A stretch of DNA of 64,000 bases. It comes from Patagioenas fasciata. Lineage: Eukaryota > Chordata > Aves > Columbiformes > Columbidae. The notes below the pieces were generated by a model. The model made no database searches and was not told where the DNA came from. It worked only from the letters and a program-made list of their open reading frames with translations. Position 1 is the stretch's first letter. Each line of letters opens with the position of its first letter. Below are positions 1 to 11,352 of the stretch, piece after piece. Where the stretch lies: contig NC_092541.1 of the NCBI RefSeq assembly GCF_037038585.1, positions 5,707,445-5,771,444 of the forward strand, written 5' to 3'. The position numbers were made by a program, and so were the translations under genes.

Positions 1-185
1 ATCTTCTGGTACCGTCTCCTCCCGGACCGAGGTCCCGAACTCCTCGTGTGGGGTATTAAAGGCTCCAAAGCGCTGTCGGATCCGCCGGGTTGGCTGTCGG
101 TGGCGGCAGACCGCCGGTCCAGCGCCCTGTGGCTCTCCCGGCCCCGGCGCGGGGACGCGGCGGTGTATTACTGCGCCGTGGGAGA
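1..185 (+). CDS. TCR alpha/delta V gene, subgroup A, copy 1 (5' cut by window edge)
   Basis: This is the 3' part of a V exon. It starts in framework 2 (WYRLLP) and runs through CDR2 and framework 3 to YYCAVGD, then stops at a recombination signal at 186. The leader and framework 1 lie outside the window. The product would be the variable domain of a T-cell receptor alpha or delta chain. Framework 3 ends in GDAAVYYC, the conserved second-cysteine region of Ig V domains. The protein is identical to the matching part of the copy at 48708-48999, and only silent changes were noticed. It is the first member of the duplicated block 1-14540. Alpha versus delta use cannot be told from sequence. Confidence 0.9.
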
Positions 186-224
186 CACGGGGAGAGGAGC
201 CGGGGCTGCGGCCGGGCACGAACC
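186..224 (+). promoter_or_regulatory. 23-bp-spacer recombination signal, A copy 1
   Basis: Heptamer CACGGGG at 186-192, 23-base spacer 193-215, nonamer GCACGAACC at 216-224. The CAC that RAG cleavage needs is present. The last four heptamer bases depart from CACAGTG, and the nonamer matches 6 of 9 consensus bases. Confidence 0.85.
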
Positions 225-2368
225 GCCGCGGGCGGGGCCGGGCGGGTGAGGCGGGGGCAGCGGGGACAGGGGGACAGCCCTGGTCGACCCGCCAGGGGGC
301 GCTGCCGCTCCGCCCGCAGTAGCCGCCTGGCCCCCTCCGCCCCCAGGGCGGCTCCCCCGCCCGAGCACCGGCAACGATATTGACATTACACCAACCGCAC
401 CCCCACATGGATTCAGACCACTGAGTCTACGTGCTGATTCTTCCTTCTGAGCCCTCCGAATGACAGGAGGAGTTGCCCATGGACAGTTGTCCCGTGCTGG
501 GGGCTGGTTGTGCTCCCCAGGAGGGGCAAAAAGCTGTAGTTGATCTCTCCACAGAGCCTCCTCATGGCAAAGATGGGCAGTTCCAAGCACACCTGATGGA
601 AAAGACTCTCCTCTTCATTCCCTCCTGTCAGCTATTTACACACATTGCCAGTGTCCCCCCTGAGCCGTCTCTTCCCCAGGCTGTACACTGTCAGCCCTCT
701 CAGCATATTCTCATAGGAAAGATGCTCCAATTCTCACACCATTTTGCTGGTCTCACTCCAGTATCTTTCTTGTATTGAGGAGTGCAAAAGTGGAGTGAGC
801 ACTCAACAGTACTGAGTAGAGAGGATCAGGTCCTTTGTCCTGCTGGTTGACTCTCTTCCTACTGCAGCCCAGGCTGCTGTTGGCCTTCCTTGCCATGAGG
901 GTCCGTTGCCACAGCAGACACAGGAACACCCCAGAACTGCTGAAACTGAGCGGGACACAGCAGCGAGTATTCAGGAGCAGTATCCCAGCTGCTTGTCCAG
1001 CTCTTCCTCTTCCCTCAGCATGCACCAGAGACCACTGTTGGAGAAGAAGACTCTTGGTATGAGACATGACTTCTGTGTTTTTACCTTGTTGAAAAAACAA
1101 CCAACCAAACAAACAAACAAAAAAACCCCAACAGGTTGGAATCTATGGGCACAGATTATCTCATTCCACACATTTCAAGTGACCCAGGTGCTTCTTTACA
1201 CCTACCATACATCTGAAAATGAGTGCTCCTTTGGCCAAGCTTTGCCTTTTCTTTCATGCTTGTAGTTTCTCAATCATTCTGAGAAGTGAATGCCACGACA
1301 GCATTGCTACAGGTCTTGCAGGGAGACATTTCAGAGACTGAACTCAACATGGAGTTTCTCCCCAGAGCCGACTCAAGAAACTCAATTTCCTCTGGGCACA
1401 GGAGACTTTCAGCTTCTTAAAGAACTTTCTTGCCTGAAGAACTCCAGCAAAGGCCACTGTAAGGACAAGTGGAAGGTGAGAGCCGCTGGTTCACTAAGGC
1501 TGGCAGATCAAATCCCTTTTCTTTTCAAAGGGAAGAGCAAAGAAAAGGGAAAGTGATAAACAATGCACACAATGACACCGATCTCTCAGTAGGTGATAAG
1601 GGAGACAAGGATGAAGACCAGAGCTCTGCAGCCTCTAATTGATGGGCCATTGGGAAACTGCAGGTGTAGCTTTGTAGTGGGACAGGCTGAGCTTTGTAAG
1701 TGACAGGAAGTGACAAGAAGAACAGGAGGATTTGCATGTTTGAGCAGAGTCCTGTGGGACTAGACAACACTTCTTAAGGCATGTGGAGGGGAAGAGTCAA
1801 AGGTGGGGGGAAAGAGGAGACTGGGGAGGATCAAGAGGAGACAATAGAGAGGGGGAAGAATAAAAGGTGGTACCTGAACCTAAGCAGGAGTTGGTCAGTG
1901 CAATTGTTGGGGTGGCCCCTGTGCCTGACCACTACAGTCCCCCTGCCTTCTTATTAAATCCTTTCTTAAGAAGGAAAGGGAAAGGTTATGTCAGCCTGGA
2001 GACCCTCCACATCTCTAGGAACCTCATTTGAGAACATGACGAGGTCCAGCACATCATCTATGAGGACAGGAGGTGAGGTCTCCACTGCAAGCAGACCAGG
2101 AACAGCCACTTCCCATCATGGCATTCCCTCAGTTACCAGGACATCTCATTTTGGAATTGTTGAGAATGCTGAGTGAGCCACACATGTTCTTGGTGGAGGA
2201 GGGAGAAACCCTGAATAAGACTTTCAGGCACAGGAAGTATAGATCTCTTCTCTTCCCCACTTCTACATTTGCTCCCCCCCAGAGTGGTTTCCGGCAGCTC
2301 TGGTATCTTGGGGCTGGGAGGTGCTTTTCTGACTCTCTCACTCAAGAAACAAGCAGGCTGTTCTCGGC
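225..2368. other. Intergenic, A copy 1 to B copy 1
   Basis: No gene is supported here. The first 150 bases are GC-rich continuation of the A flank. A weak CR1-like stretch (about 650-910) and a CAAA-rich microsatellite (1104-1128) follow. Bases 1620-1780 are repeated at about 34900-35060 and 50450-50600, upstream of other B genes. They may carry B promoter elements, but no specific site was identified. Confidence 0.6.
650..910 (-). mobile_element. Degenerate CR1-like fragment
   Basis: On the - strand it resembles the CR1 3' coding region, with phrases matching the 'CCTCATGGCAAGGAAGGCC...' part of old CR1 copies. It is strongly decayed. Equivalents lie at about 33925-34245 and 49465-49720, so it was present before the modules duplicated. 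Confidence 0.45.
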
Positions 2369-3734
2369 ATGCACCTTGGGTACCTGGTCCTCACTGCCTT
2401 CCTGGGGCAACTGCTGGGTAGGTCTTTGCTTTCTGTAAATTCATCCTCCTTCTTCTTCTCCCAAGGAAACTCCCACCAACCTCATCAGGATCATGCAGAG
2501 AACTACTCATGATTAAAGGGAAAACACAAGGTAATGTCACCTCACATTTGTGTTTTTGCACCAGTTCTCTAAAGATTCTCTTAGTGTTAGGAGGAGAGGA
2601 GAGGAGAGGAGAGGAGAGGAGAGGAGAGGAGAGGAGAGGAGAGGAGAGGAGAGGAGAGGAGAGGAGAGGAGAGGAGAGGAGAGGAGAGGAGAGGAGAGGA
2701 GAGGAGAGGAGAGGAGAGGAGAGGAGAGGAGAGGAGAGGAGAGGAGAGGAGAGGAGAGGAGAGGAGGAGATGCCTCTGATCACTTCTTTCCCTGTTCTCT
2801 CCTATTTGATCAATCTCTCTCTGCCTCTCTTTTCTGACCTACATGCTGTCACCTTAGGAGATCTCAGCTCTCTCTGCACTCCCACATTTCTCCCTTCACA
2901 ATCCCAATTATTAACAGCAGATCCTGTCAAAGCAGTTACATGGACTTTGAAGCTCTCATCCCATTGACATTACCAAGGTGTCCCATTCTACCTCTGGGCT
3001 GGTACATGTCTGTCATGACCTCCAGTTTCCTCCTAGTTATTGACACAGGCTGGATTCCTTCTTTCCAAAATTTAGCTCAGCTGTGTGTTGGCTCAGGAGC
3101 CCAAGAAATGACAGTGATTCGGAATCAGGATGAATCTTTTTTGTCTCTGCAGGCCTCTCAATCCGCTGGGGGGGTGCTGGTCCTAGCACATGAAGGTCAG
3201 GCGTGACAGGTTGTTCCCTGGTCCTCTGGGCAGTAGGAACAGGACCAGGGACACAGCACAGCTCTCCTCAGAGTCCAGCTCTAATCGCCTGCCCAGAACT
3301 ATTCTGCACCTTGTTGTCCCCACACATCAGGATTCTCCTGCAGGCCAAGGGACAAGGAGACTTCTCTAGCAGAGTTTGGCATTCATTCCTAGTTTGCTTT
3401 CCAGAGCCCTTCCCTGCAGAGTTCCTGAGCTTCACTTTCTTCCAGGTACCATGGGGCAGGTCACTGTCACCCAGCAAGAAGGACAAGTCACAGTGAAGCA
3501 GAGAGACACCTTCCAAACAACCTGCACATACCAGACACCCAACTTTCGAGGCTTGCTCTGGTACCAGCAGAGGAAAGGCCAAGCTCCCCAGCTGGTCTCA
3601 TATCACGCAGGATCTGGCCACAAGCGCAGCGACCGTTTCAGCACAACTCTGAACACCACGGGGAAATACAGCGTCCTGCAGGTGGAGGAAGTCGAGGTGT
3701 CTGACAGTGCCTTGTACCTCTGTGCTGTGCAAGA
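2369..3734 (+). CDS. TCR alpha/delta V gene, subgroup B, copy 1
   Basis: Two exons. The leader exon 2369-2417 ([16 protein letters not shown] plus one base) ends at donor GTAGGT. The V exon 3446-3734 follows TTCTTCCAG, and the split codon joins in phase to give GTMGQVTV. The V domain has the first cysteine in TTCTY, tryptophan in LLWYQQ, framework 3 with an NTT glycosylation site, and second cysteine in [14 protein letters not shown]1 is TPNFRG and CDR2 is around HAGSGHKRS. The hydrophobic leader targets the chain to the ER and the T-cell surface. The intron carries a long GGAGA tract (2590-2770). All exon and signal features are intact, so the gene looks functional. Its duplicate is at 51176-52698. 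Confidence 0.92.
2590..2770 (+). repeat. (GGAGA)n microsatellite in B copy 1 intron
   Basis: About 36 near-perfect GGAGA units lie between the leader and V exon. The pure purine/pyrimidine mirror tract can form triplex DNA. The same intron in the B copies at 51176 and 54497 carries tracts of different length and composition. Confidence 0.97.
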
Positions 3735-3773
3735 CACCCTGGTGCAGGGAGCTTCCTTGGCTGTGCAAGAACC
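3735..3773 (+). promoter_or_regulatory. 23-bp-spacer recombination signal, B copy 1
   Basis: Heptamer CACCCTG at 3735-3741, 23-base spacer 3742-3764, nonamer GCAAGAACC at 3765-3773 (7 of 9 consensus bases). The reading frame stays open through the signal to a TAA at about 3895. Confidence 0.87.
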
Positions 3774-4407
3774 CCGGGGAGGGAGGGGATGTGTCTGTGC
3801 AAGGCTGAGCTTGTGGGATGGGGCCCTGAGCTGTGCCCTGGCGGTGCTGCTTCCTCTGTGCCCCCAGGGATCTGCAGGGGAAGATCCTGTGATGTAACAT
3901 TTTCTGTCCATTCCAGACACCATTTATGCACACATCGTGTTCAATATTCTCATACTAAGCCAAGGTAGTTTCTTCTTCTTGCCAGTGCATGGAAAGCTCC
4001 ACTGCTTGGCAAAGTGCAAGCAGCACACACAAGAGCCATTGCATTGACATGCTAGTGATTTGTTCATCTTGATCACAAGTAGTACACCTGTCCTCCCTGG
4101 CAGTAATAGGGTTTGTCTTGTCTTGAGGGGACAGCTTATTACTACTTCCGTTTTGCTGTTTCCCTCTTATACTTCAGTCATGGCAGGTGTTTTTAAGAGG
4201 TGCTGGACCTTTTCTTTCTCCTATTGATATGCCAATAAACCGCCCCACATGCAGACCAAGAGAAGTGCACTTGAGGCAGCTCCCAGCATGGGGCATCCAT
4301 GGGCCCTCTATCCCCTGTTCTCCCTGGGGAGGCAGCAAAAGGCTCAGCCTCATTTCAGCAGGTGTCTCGTCTCTGCCACTGGAACAGGAGGTTGAGGGAA
4401 GGTTTCC
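3774..4407. other. Downstream flank of B copy 1
   Basis: No gene seen. This is conserved module sequence found again after the other B genes (17540-18140, 39051-39500, 52738-53371, 56017-56460). Confidence 0.6.
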
Positions 4408-4919
4408 TCCCCTTCTACTCTGCCCTGGTGAGGCCGCATCTGGAGTAATGTGTCCAGTTCTGGGTTCCCCAGTTTAAGAAAGACAAGGAGTTGCCAGAGA
4501 GAGTCCAGCAGAGGGACACAAAGTTGATGAGGGGTCCAGAGCTCTCTCTGTTCATTCTAGAGAAAAGAAGACTGAGTTTCTTATTTGTGCTTATAAATAT
4601 CTCAGGATGGTGTCAAGAGGATTGTCCAGACTCTTTTCAGTCGTGCTCAATGATAGGATGAGGGGCAGTGGGTACAGACTGAAACACAGGAGGTTCTATC
4701 TAAACATAAGGAGAAACTTCTTTACTTTGAGGGTGCCAGAGCCCTGGAATGGGCTGCCCAGAGAGGTTGTGAAGTCTCCGTCTCTGGAGACATTCAGAAC
4801 CTGTCTGAATGCAATCCTGTGTGATCTGTTCTAGGTGAAACTGCTTTAGTGGGAGGGTTGTACTAGATAATCTCCAGACATTCCTTCCAAACATATCCAT
4901 TCTGTGATTCTGCGAATCT
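4408..4919 (+). mobile_element. CR1 LINE 3' fragment
   Basis: The + strand encodes the C-terminal end of CR1 ORF2 ([20 protein letters not shown], then ETFRTCLNAILCDLF and a stop). The CR1 tail follows, ending in the 8-bp repeat region ATTCTGTG/ATTCTGCG at about 4900-4919. It is 5' truncated and abuts a second CR1. Its duplicate is at 53372-53887, with a shortened one at 56505-56755. Confidence 0.88.
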
Positions 4920-6245
4920 GTGTGCCTGGCAAAATTATGGAGAAGGTTATTCTGGGACTTATTGAAGAACATCTGAATGACAATGCAGTCACTGGTCAAA
5001 GCCAGCATGGGTTCCTGGGCGGAAAGTCCTGCTTGATCAACTCAATTTGTTTCTACAAGGTTTCCCACTTAGTTGACCAAGGGAAGCCTGTTAATGTGGT
5101 CTTTTGGGGTTACAGTAAAGCCTTTGATATTGTCTCTCACAGTATCCTCCTGTACAAGGTGTCCAACACACAGATGGAGAAGCACACAATGCATTGGGTG
5201 AGCAATTGCATGACGGGCTGGTCTCAAAAGGTTCTAGTAAATGTGGTTCTGCTGGGCTGGTGACCAGTCACTAGTGGAGTTCTGCAGGGATGCATCTTAG
5301 GGCCAGTCCTCTTTCATGTCTTTATAAATGACTTCGACTCAGGACTTGAGGGATTGCTTACTGAGTTTGTTGATGACACAAAATCAGGGGGAGCTGTTGA
5401 CACTCTTGAGGGCAGAGAGGCCCTGCAGAGTGATACAGACAAATTTGAGAACTGGACAATCACCAAGCACATGAAGTTCCACAAGAGCAAGTGCTGGATT
5501 TTGTACCCGGGACACAGCAACCCTGGCTGTACAGACAGACTGAAGGACAAGATGCTGGAGAGCAGCTCTGCAGAGATGGATCTGGAGGTTCTGGTTGACA
5601 GCAGGTTGAACATGAGACAACAGTGTCCCTGGCAGCCAAAGGGGACCCATGTCCTGGGTACATCCAGCACAGCATGGCCAGCTGGGCAGGGAGCGGATTG
5701 TCCCGCTCTGCTCTGCGCTGGGGCAGCCTCACCTGAGGCACTGGGGACAGTTCTGGGCACTACAGGATAAAAAGGTTTTAAAGCTACTGGAAAGTGTCCA
5801 GAAGAGAGCTACAAAGTTGGTGAAGGGTTTGGGGGTGAAGCCATATGAGAAACAGCTAAAGTCACTTGGTTTTGTTGGCCTGGAGAAGAGGAGACTGAAG
5901 GGAGAATTCATGGCGGTCTACAGCTTCCTTGTAAGGGGAAGACGAGGGACAGACGCTGTGTTCTTCTCTCTGGCAACCAATGGCAGGATCCATGGGAATG
6001 GCTGGAATATGGGTCAGGGGAGGTTTAGGTTGCATATTAGAAAAAGATTCTTCCCCCAGACAGTAGTGGAGCACTGGAACAGGCTCCCCAGGGAGGAACT
6101 CACAATACCAAGCCTGACAGTATTCGAGAAGAGACTAGATAATGGCCTCAGACAAAAGGTGTGAACTGTGGGGTTGCATACACAGGGACAGGAGTTTGGC
6201 TTGATGATCATTGTGGGTTCCTTCCAGCTCAGGATATACTATGAA
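4920..6245 (+). mobile_element. CR1 LINE fragment with broken reverse transcriptase
   Basis: Pieces of CR1 ORF2 run in order on the + strand: KIMEKVILGLIEEHL, SQHGFLGGKSCL, GYSKAFDIVSHSILL, a decayed FVDDTKSGG catalytic region, and the C-terminal [16 protein letters not shown] ending at a stop at 6164. Frameshifts and stops separate the pieces. The end (AGGATATACTATGA) resembles a CR1 3' terminus. The coding end differs from that of the neighbouring CR1, so it is another, probably older, subfamily. The copy at 56750-57990 lacks about 85 bases. Confidence 0.88.
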
Positions 6246-7609
6246 AGCAGAATCTCTGGGAAAAATGCCCTTAGTTCAAACCCTAAACCACACATGGATC
6301 GTTTTCCCTTTTATCTACTTTTCCAAGATCATTTTTGTTGGGCAGGCAAAGCAGGGATCACACCAAGAGCCAGTAGCAGCCCTCTGGCAGCTCTTTGGCC
6401 AAAGGCCTCACTCGCACGTCCGGAGAAATGCCATCCCTCCCTCTTCTACAAGGACAAATAGAGATGGTATCATCATTGCAAAGGACCTGAGGTACCTGGT
6501 GCTCGTTGCAAGGTTGAGTGCAGTAGGGTCAGGAAGTGGAACTCTCCTGCCATTGATGATAGTTATTAAAGTATGACTAAGGCAAAGACATTTGACATTC
6601 AGTTGAAATGTGCTTATGAAGCTTTTGGCATTCAGTCATTCTGAGATCTTCTTCATTTGGCATAATTCCCTGGTGGAGGACAGTGCTACGGGGTTTTCTG
6701 TCCTTACACTTCTACACCTTCGGGAGGACAACTGGTGGTTCATGCAGGAAACAGGATATGAGTCCGTAGTGACTGCCAAGAGACATTTCCACTGATCAAA
6801 AGGGATGAGATTTAAATGTAAAAGAAACCTTTTCCCCCAGAATGGCAGCCAATTCCTGAGCACAAACTCAGCCCATCTGCAGCTCTCTTGGCATGTGCAA
6901 CCAGTACTGCCATATCTGCTGATCTTCACATTCTCCTGTATGCTGTTGTCAGAGCAATTCGCTCTCCCTCAGAAATGCACCCTTTCAGTGTCCCCGTTTC
7001 TGTGCTGGATGTCCTCACCTCCCGCATGCTCAACTACCATTTCATCCTTGACACATTCAACAGTGGGTGTCAATTTTCCCTGCTACTCCCGCCCATGGCC
7101 ACGGGCTATAGCCTTGACGTTGGGTGATGGAGGGGACAGGAAGGTGCAGTAGCAGCTATGGGCCATCCCAAGGGCTGTTCCAAGCTTTACTGCTCTTGCC
7201 ATTCTGCAAAGCAAATCATCTTTCAGAGCCCCACACCCACTCCCTGCCACCCCAGCACAGCTCTGGCCACAGCAAGGGAACATCCTTACTCAAGAGCTCA
7301 GGGGGCTGCTGACCCCTCAGGGCCTCTTGCCTTACTGAGCATTTGTGGGCAGAGGCACAGCAAGGCAGGACCTGGTGGTCACTGACAGCAGAGTAGCCAG
7401 GGATGATTTCCTCAAGTCCAAGGGAAGGTGCCCAAAAGAGGAGCCACTGCAGACTGTCCCAACCTCTCATTCCTCTATCAATGGAGAAAGACCTTCTTGT
7501 GCCTTCACCCCCTTTCCACCCCAGAGTAACGCCCTTCTCCTTTGGCAGTCTGGGGAGAGTTCACAGAGGGAAGGACCACATGGAGAACAAGCTTCAGTGC
7601 AGCAGAACT
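6246..7609. other. Intergenic, CR1 to keratin 3' end
   Basis: No convincing gene. Bases 6320-6560 and 7400-7600 recur, diverged, at 43390-43910 in front of another keratin, so this is part of the amplified module. The copy at 57991-59282 has lost about 70 bases around 58660 relative to 6905-7010. Confidence 0.6.
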
Positions 7610-7615
7610 TTAATG
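7610..7615 (-). terminator. Polyadenylation signal of keratin copy 1
   Basis: ATTAAA on the - strand, followed by GTTCTGCTGCA. It is conserved at the same place behind keratin copies 3 and 4. It implies a 3' UTR of about 310 bases. Confidence 0.65.
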
Positions 7616-7929
7616 CATAAAAGAGGGAGACAATGTCACTGCAAGTAGAGGACAGCAGTGCAGGAATCCCCAGAGGAATCCACAAGTCTGCAGTCCATGG
7701 TCATTAAGAAGTTTGTGCATGATGTTCATCTGCCCACCCCATAGAGTGAGAGAAGACAGCTGATTCCCAACAGGTTGGACCTGGGGGAACCCTGTTGCCA
7801 AGGAGAACTGAAGCAATAAAAGAAAAAGGTAGAAAAGGTAAAGCCATTCAGCTATACTGAAAACACTTTGCCCAGCACCATGTTTTGAGTTCCTCAAGGT
7901 GTCTCCCTGGGCCCTTCCCAGATTCTTTA

Positions 7930-8232
7930 TCAGCGCAGGTACCTTCTGCCAAAGTAGCGGCCGGAAATGCCAGAGAGGTCACAGCAGCCAGAGTTGATGG
8001 GCACTCCATCACAGCTGAGGATTCTGCCAACAGCAGCAGAGGTGGAGGAGCCCACAACGGTGTTCTGTGGGAAGGAGCTGAGGATGGGGCCAGGCAGCGT
8101 CACCACCACAGGGGAGGGCTCGATGACAACTCTGGAGTCCTGGCACTGCCTGACACAGGGCTCATTGCAGCTGTTGGCCAGTGGGGTCGGACCACAGGGC
8201 TGGCAGGGCAGGCACTGGTTGTAGCAGGACAT
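7930..8232 (-). CDS. Feather beta-keratin, copy 1
   Basis: A complete 100-residue feather-type corneous beta-protein. It has a cysteine-rich head ([33 protein letters not shown]) and a central beta-sheet filament core around residues 34-65 ([20 protein letters not shown]). A Gly/Ser-rich tail ends in [10 protein letters not shown] and a TGA stop. Such proteins polymerise into the hard filaments of feathers. The gene shows the family's usual layout. Non-coding exon 1 (about 8616-8650) ends at donor GTGAGT, the intron is 8254-8615, and coding exon 2 starts at 8253 after CTCTCACAG. A TATA box lies at 8676-8682. It is antisense to the V genes around it. The tail lacks the cysteines common at the C-terminus of feather keratins. 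Confidence 0.95.
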   Translation of the reverse strand: MSCYNQCLPCQPCGPTPLANSCNEPCVRQCQDSRVVIEPSPVVVTLPGPILSSFPQNTVVGSSTSAAVGRILSCDGVPINSGCCDLSGISGRYFGRRYLR

Positions 8233-8675
8233 TTCTTGAGGGTGGATATGAAGCTGTGAGAGAGGGCAGGGAGGAAGCAGAGCATAGAAGTGTGTGAGAA
8301 GCAGCCTGGTTACCCTGTCAGAAAGAAGCCAAGGCCACTACTGAGTGGGGAGCTGGAAGCTGTGCCAGGAGCCACACAGTCTTCATGACACTAAAAGGAG
8401 CAGCCTGGCACAGAGAGGCTCTCTCTCTCCTACTGAATACACCAAAAGCCACCTCTGCCACCTCCCAGCCTGTTCCTAAGCAGAACATTTTCCCACTTCC
8501 CTCTCCCTAGACAAGAAGAGGTGTATCACAGGAGAGATCATAGACAGTATCAGCTGAGATGTCCATTGATGAGAGAAATGCCAAATTGGAAGAGGAGAAG
8601 AGGTTTCAGACTCACCTGGTTCCTGGGAAGAAGGAGCCAAGAGAAGTGGATGAGAGAGCCAGACCCTGGGCTGCC

Positions 8676-8682
8676 TTTTATA
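8676..8682 (-). promoter_or_regulatory. TATA box, keratin copy 1
   Basis: TATAAAA on the - strand, about 30 bases upstream of the inferred start of exon 1. The core GGTATAAAAGGCAG is shared with the other three keratins. Confidence 0.8.
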
Positions 8683-9037
8683 CCTGCTCTTCATTGCTGC
8701 AGGACCAGAGAGAACCTTGGAAGAGGTAACAGTTTTCTGACAAACTCGTCTTGAATGCAAATCATCACAGCTAATGAGATGGGCTGTGCTTTAGTTTCCT
8801 GTACTGCTGCCTTTTCATTTTCAGGTTTGTTCCATACCCATTCCTCAGTGAAGGCTTCTTATGATCCCTGGGATGAAAGGCCCAAGCATTTCTCAGGCAG
8901 TAATGAAGCAATGCAGGCAGAAGATTCAACTGAAGAGTTTGATGGGTCTAGAGCAGACAAATGAGGTCATCCTGGGACACTCCCTTGGGTCTCTTTGTAC
9001 TGCCATTCTCAGGAAAATTTAATCCTCCTCAGCTGGA
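8683..9037. other. Upstream flank of keratin copy 1
   Basis: No gene. Keratin distal promoter region, shared with 28115-28480, 45007-45330 and 60357-60711. Confidence 0.6.
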
Positions 9038-11352
9038 TCACAGTATCACAGTATCACAGTATGTTTGGGATTGGAAGGGACCTCAAAAGATCATCTAGTC
9101 CAATCCCCCTGCTGGAGCAGGAACGCCTAGGTGAGGTCGCACAGGAATGTGTCCAGGCGGGCTTTGAATGTCTCCAGGGAAGGAGACTCCACAACCTCCC
9201 TGGGTAGCCTGTTCCAGTGCTCTGTTACCCTCACTGAGAAGAAGTTCTTTCTCAAATTTAAGTGGAACCTCTTGTGTTCCAGCTTGATCCCATTGCCCCG
9301 TGTCCTATCATTGTTTGCCACTGAGAAGAGCCTGACTCCATCCTCATGGCACTCACCCTTTATATATTTATAAACATTAATAAGGTCACCCCTCAGTCTC
9401 CTCTTCTCCAAACTAAAGAGCCCCAGCTCCCTCAGCCTTTCTTCATAAGGGAGGTGCTCCACTCCCTTAATCATCTTTGTTGCCCTACGCTGGACCCTCT
9501 CCAGCAGTTCCCTGTCCTTCTTGAACTGAGGGGCCCAGAACTGAACACAATATTCCAGATGGGGTCTCACCAGGGCAGAGTAGAGGGGAAGGAGGACCTC
9601 TCTCGATCTACTGACCACCCCCCTTGTAATACACCCAAGGATGCCATTAGCCTTCCTGGCCACAAGGGCACAGTGCTGGCTCATGGTCATCCTGTTGTCC
9701 ACCAGGACCCCCAGGTCCCTTTCCCCTACACTGCTCTCTAATAGGTCATGCCCCAACCTATACTGGAACTTGGGATTGTTCCTGCCCAGATGCAGGACTC
9801 TACACTTTCCCTTGTTAAATTCCATCAGATTATCCCCCGCCCAACTCTCCAGCCTGTCCAGGTCCCGCTGGATGGCGGCACAGCCTTCTGGCGTGTCAGC
9901 CACTCCTCCCAGCTTAGTGTCATCAGCAAACTTGCTGATAGTACACTCAATTCCCTCGTCTAAATCATTAATGAATATATTGAATAATATTGGCCCCAGT
10001 ACTGACCCCTGAGGCACTCCACTAGATACTGGCCTCCAACTGGACTCCGCACCATTGACCACCACTCTCTGGCTTCTCTCTTTAAGCCAGTTTGCAACCC
10101 ACCTCACTACTCTATTGTCGAGACCACACCTCCTCAATTTAGCTGTGAGGATGCTGTGAGGGACTGTGTCAAAGGCTTTACTGAAGTCAAGGTAGACCAC
10201 ATCCACCGCTCTGCCATCATCCATCCACCTTGTTACATTCTCATAAAAGGCTATGAGGTTGGTCAAGCATGACTTACCCTTGGTAAAGCCATGCTGACTG
10301 CCCCTAATGACCCTCTTATCCCTGATGTGCCTTGAGATGGCACCAAGGATAAGCGGTTCCATTACTTTCCCAGGGACAGAGGTGAGGCTGACCGGTCTAT
10401 AATTACCCGGGTCCTCCTTCTTGCCCTTTTTAAAGACTGGAGTGACATTTGCTTTCCTCCAATCCTCGGGCACCTCTCCCGTTTCCCAAGACTTGGCAAA
10501 AATGATGGATAGCGGTCTAGCAATGACTTCAGCCAGCTCCCTCAGCACCCGCGGATGCATCCCATCTGGACCCATGGATTTATGGACGTCCAGACTACTT
10601 AATTGTTCCCTAACCCAGTCCTCATCGACTAAAGCAAACTCCTCCATTAACCTGGCTTCATCCGGGGTCTCAGGGGTACAGGGTTCCCCAGGACATCCTC
10701 CAGCGGAGTAGACAGAGACAAAGGCGGCATTCAGCAATTCTGCCTTCTCTGTGTCTTCTGCCACCAGGGCACCCACCTCATTCATCAGTGGGCCTACATT
10801 GCCTCTGGTATTAGTTTTATCTGCTATGTATTTGAAAAAGTTCTTCTTGCTGTCCTTGACCCCTCTCGCCAGCTGTAATTCTAAGGAGGCCTTGGCTACC
10901 CTAGCTGCCTTCCTGCATCCTCTAACAGCAGCCTTATATTCCTCCCAAGTGGCCAGCCCCTGCTTCCATGACCTGTAAACTCGCCTCTTCTGCTTGAGCA
11001 TACCCAACAGATCCCTATTCAACCACGCAGGCCTTCTGGCTCCCTTCCTCGACTTCCTACGTGTGGGGATGCTCTGATCCTGAGCATGGAAGAAGCAATC
11101 TCTGAATGCAATCCAGCTCTCTTGGGCCCCTTTTCCTTCAAGCAGTCTTGCCCATGGGGTTTCCCTCAGCAGTTGCTTGAAAAGGCCGAAATTAGCCCTG
11201 CCAAAGTCCAGGGTTGCAATTCTACTTGCTATTCTGTTCCTGCCACACGAGATGCTGAACTCCACCATCTCTTGGTCACTGCAACCCAGGCAGCCCTCAA
11301 CCTTTACTGCTTCAACCAGACCCTCTTTGTTAGTGAGGATGAGATCCAGCAG
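9038..11352 (-). mobile_element. CR1 LINE, 5'-truncated, with long open ORF2 segment
   Basis: This is a young CR1 on the - strand. Its 3' end at 9038 carries three ATACTGTG repeats. One open frame of 767 codons (11430 to 9127) covers most of ORF2. Reverse transcriptase motifs are [10 protein letters not shown] (residues 412-421), [10 protein letters not shown] (471-480) and the catalytic FADDTK (501-506). The C-terminal region ends in [15 protein letters not shown]. About 25 N-terminal codons of that frame come from flanking host DNA. The endonuclease domain is missing, so it cannot be autonomous. The duplicate block has an intact empty site at 60711/60712, so the insertion is dated after the block duplication. 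No target-site duplication is visible, as is usual for CR1. Confidence 0.95.

Noticed and set aside
5649..6164. A 171-codon frame conserved in both blocks (57405-57920), possible domesticated gene
   Set aside because: It is the C-terminal piece of a broken CR1 ORF2. Conservation is explained by the recent duplication.
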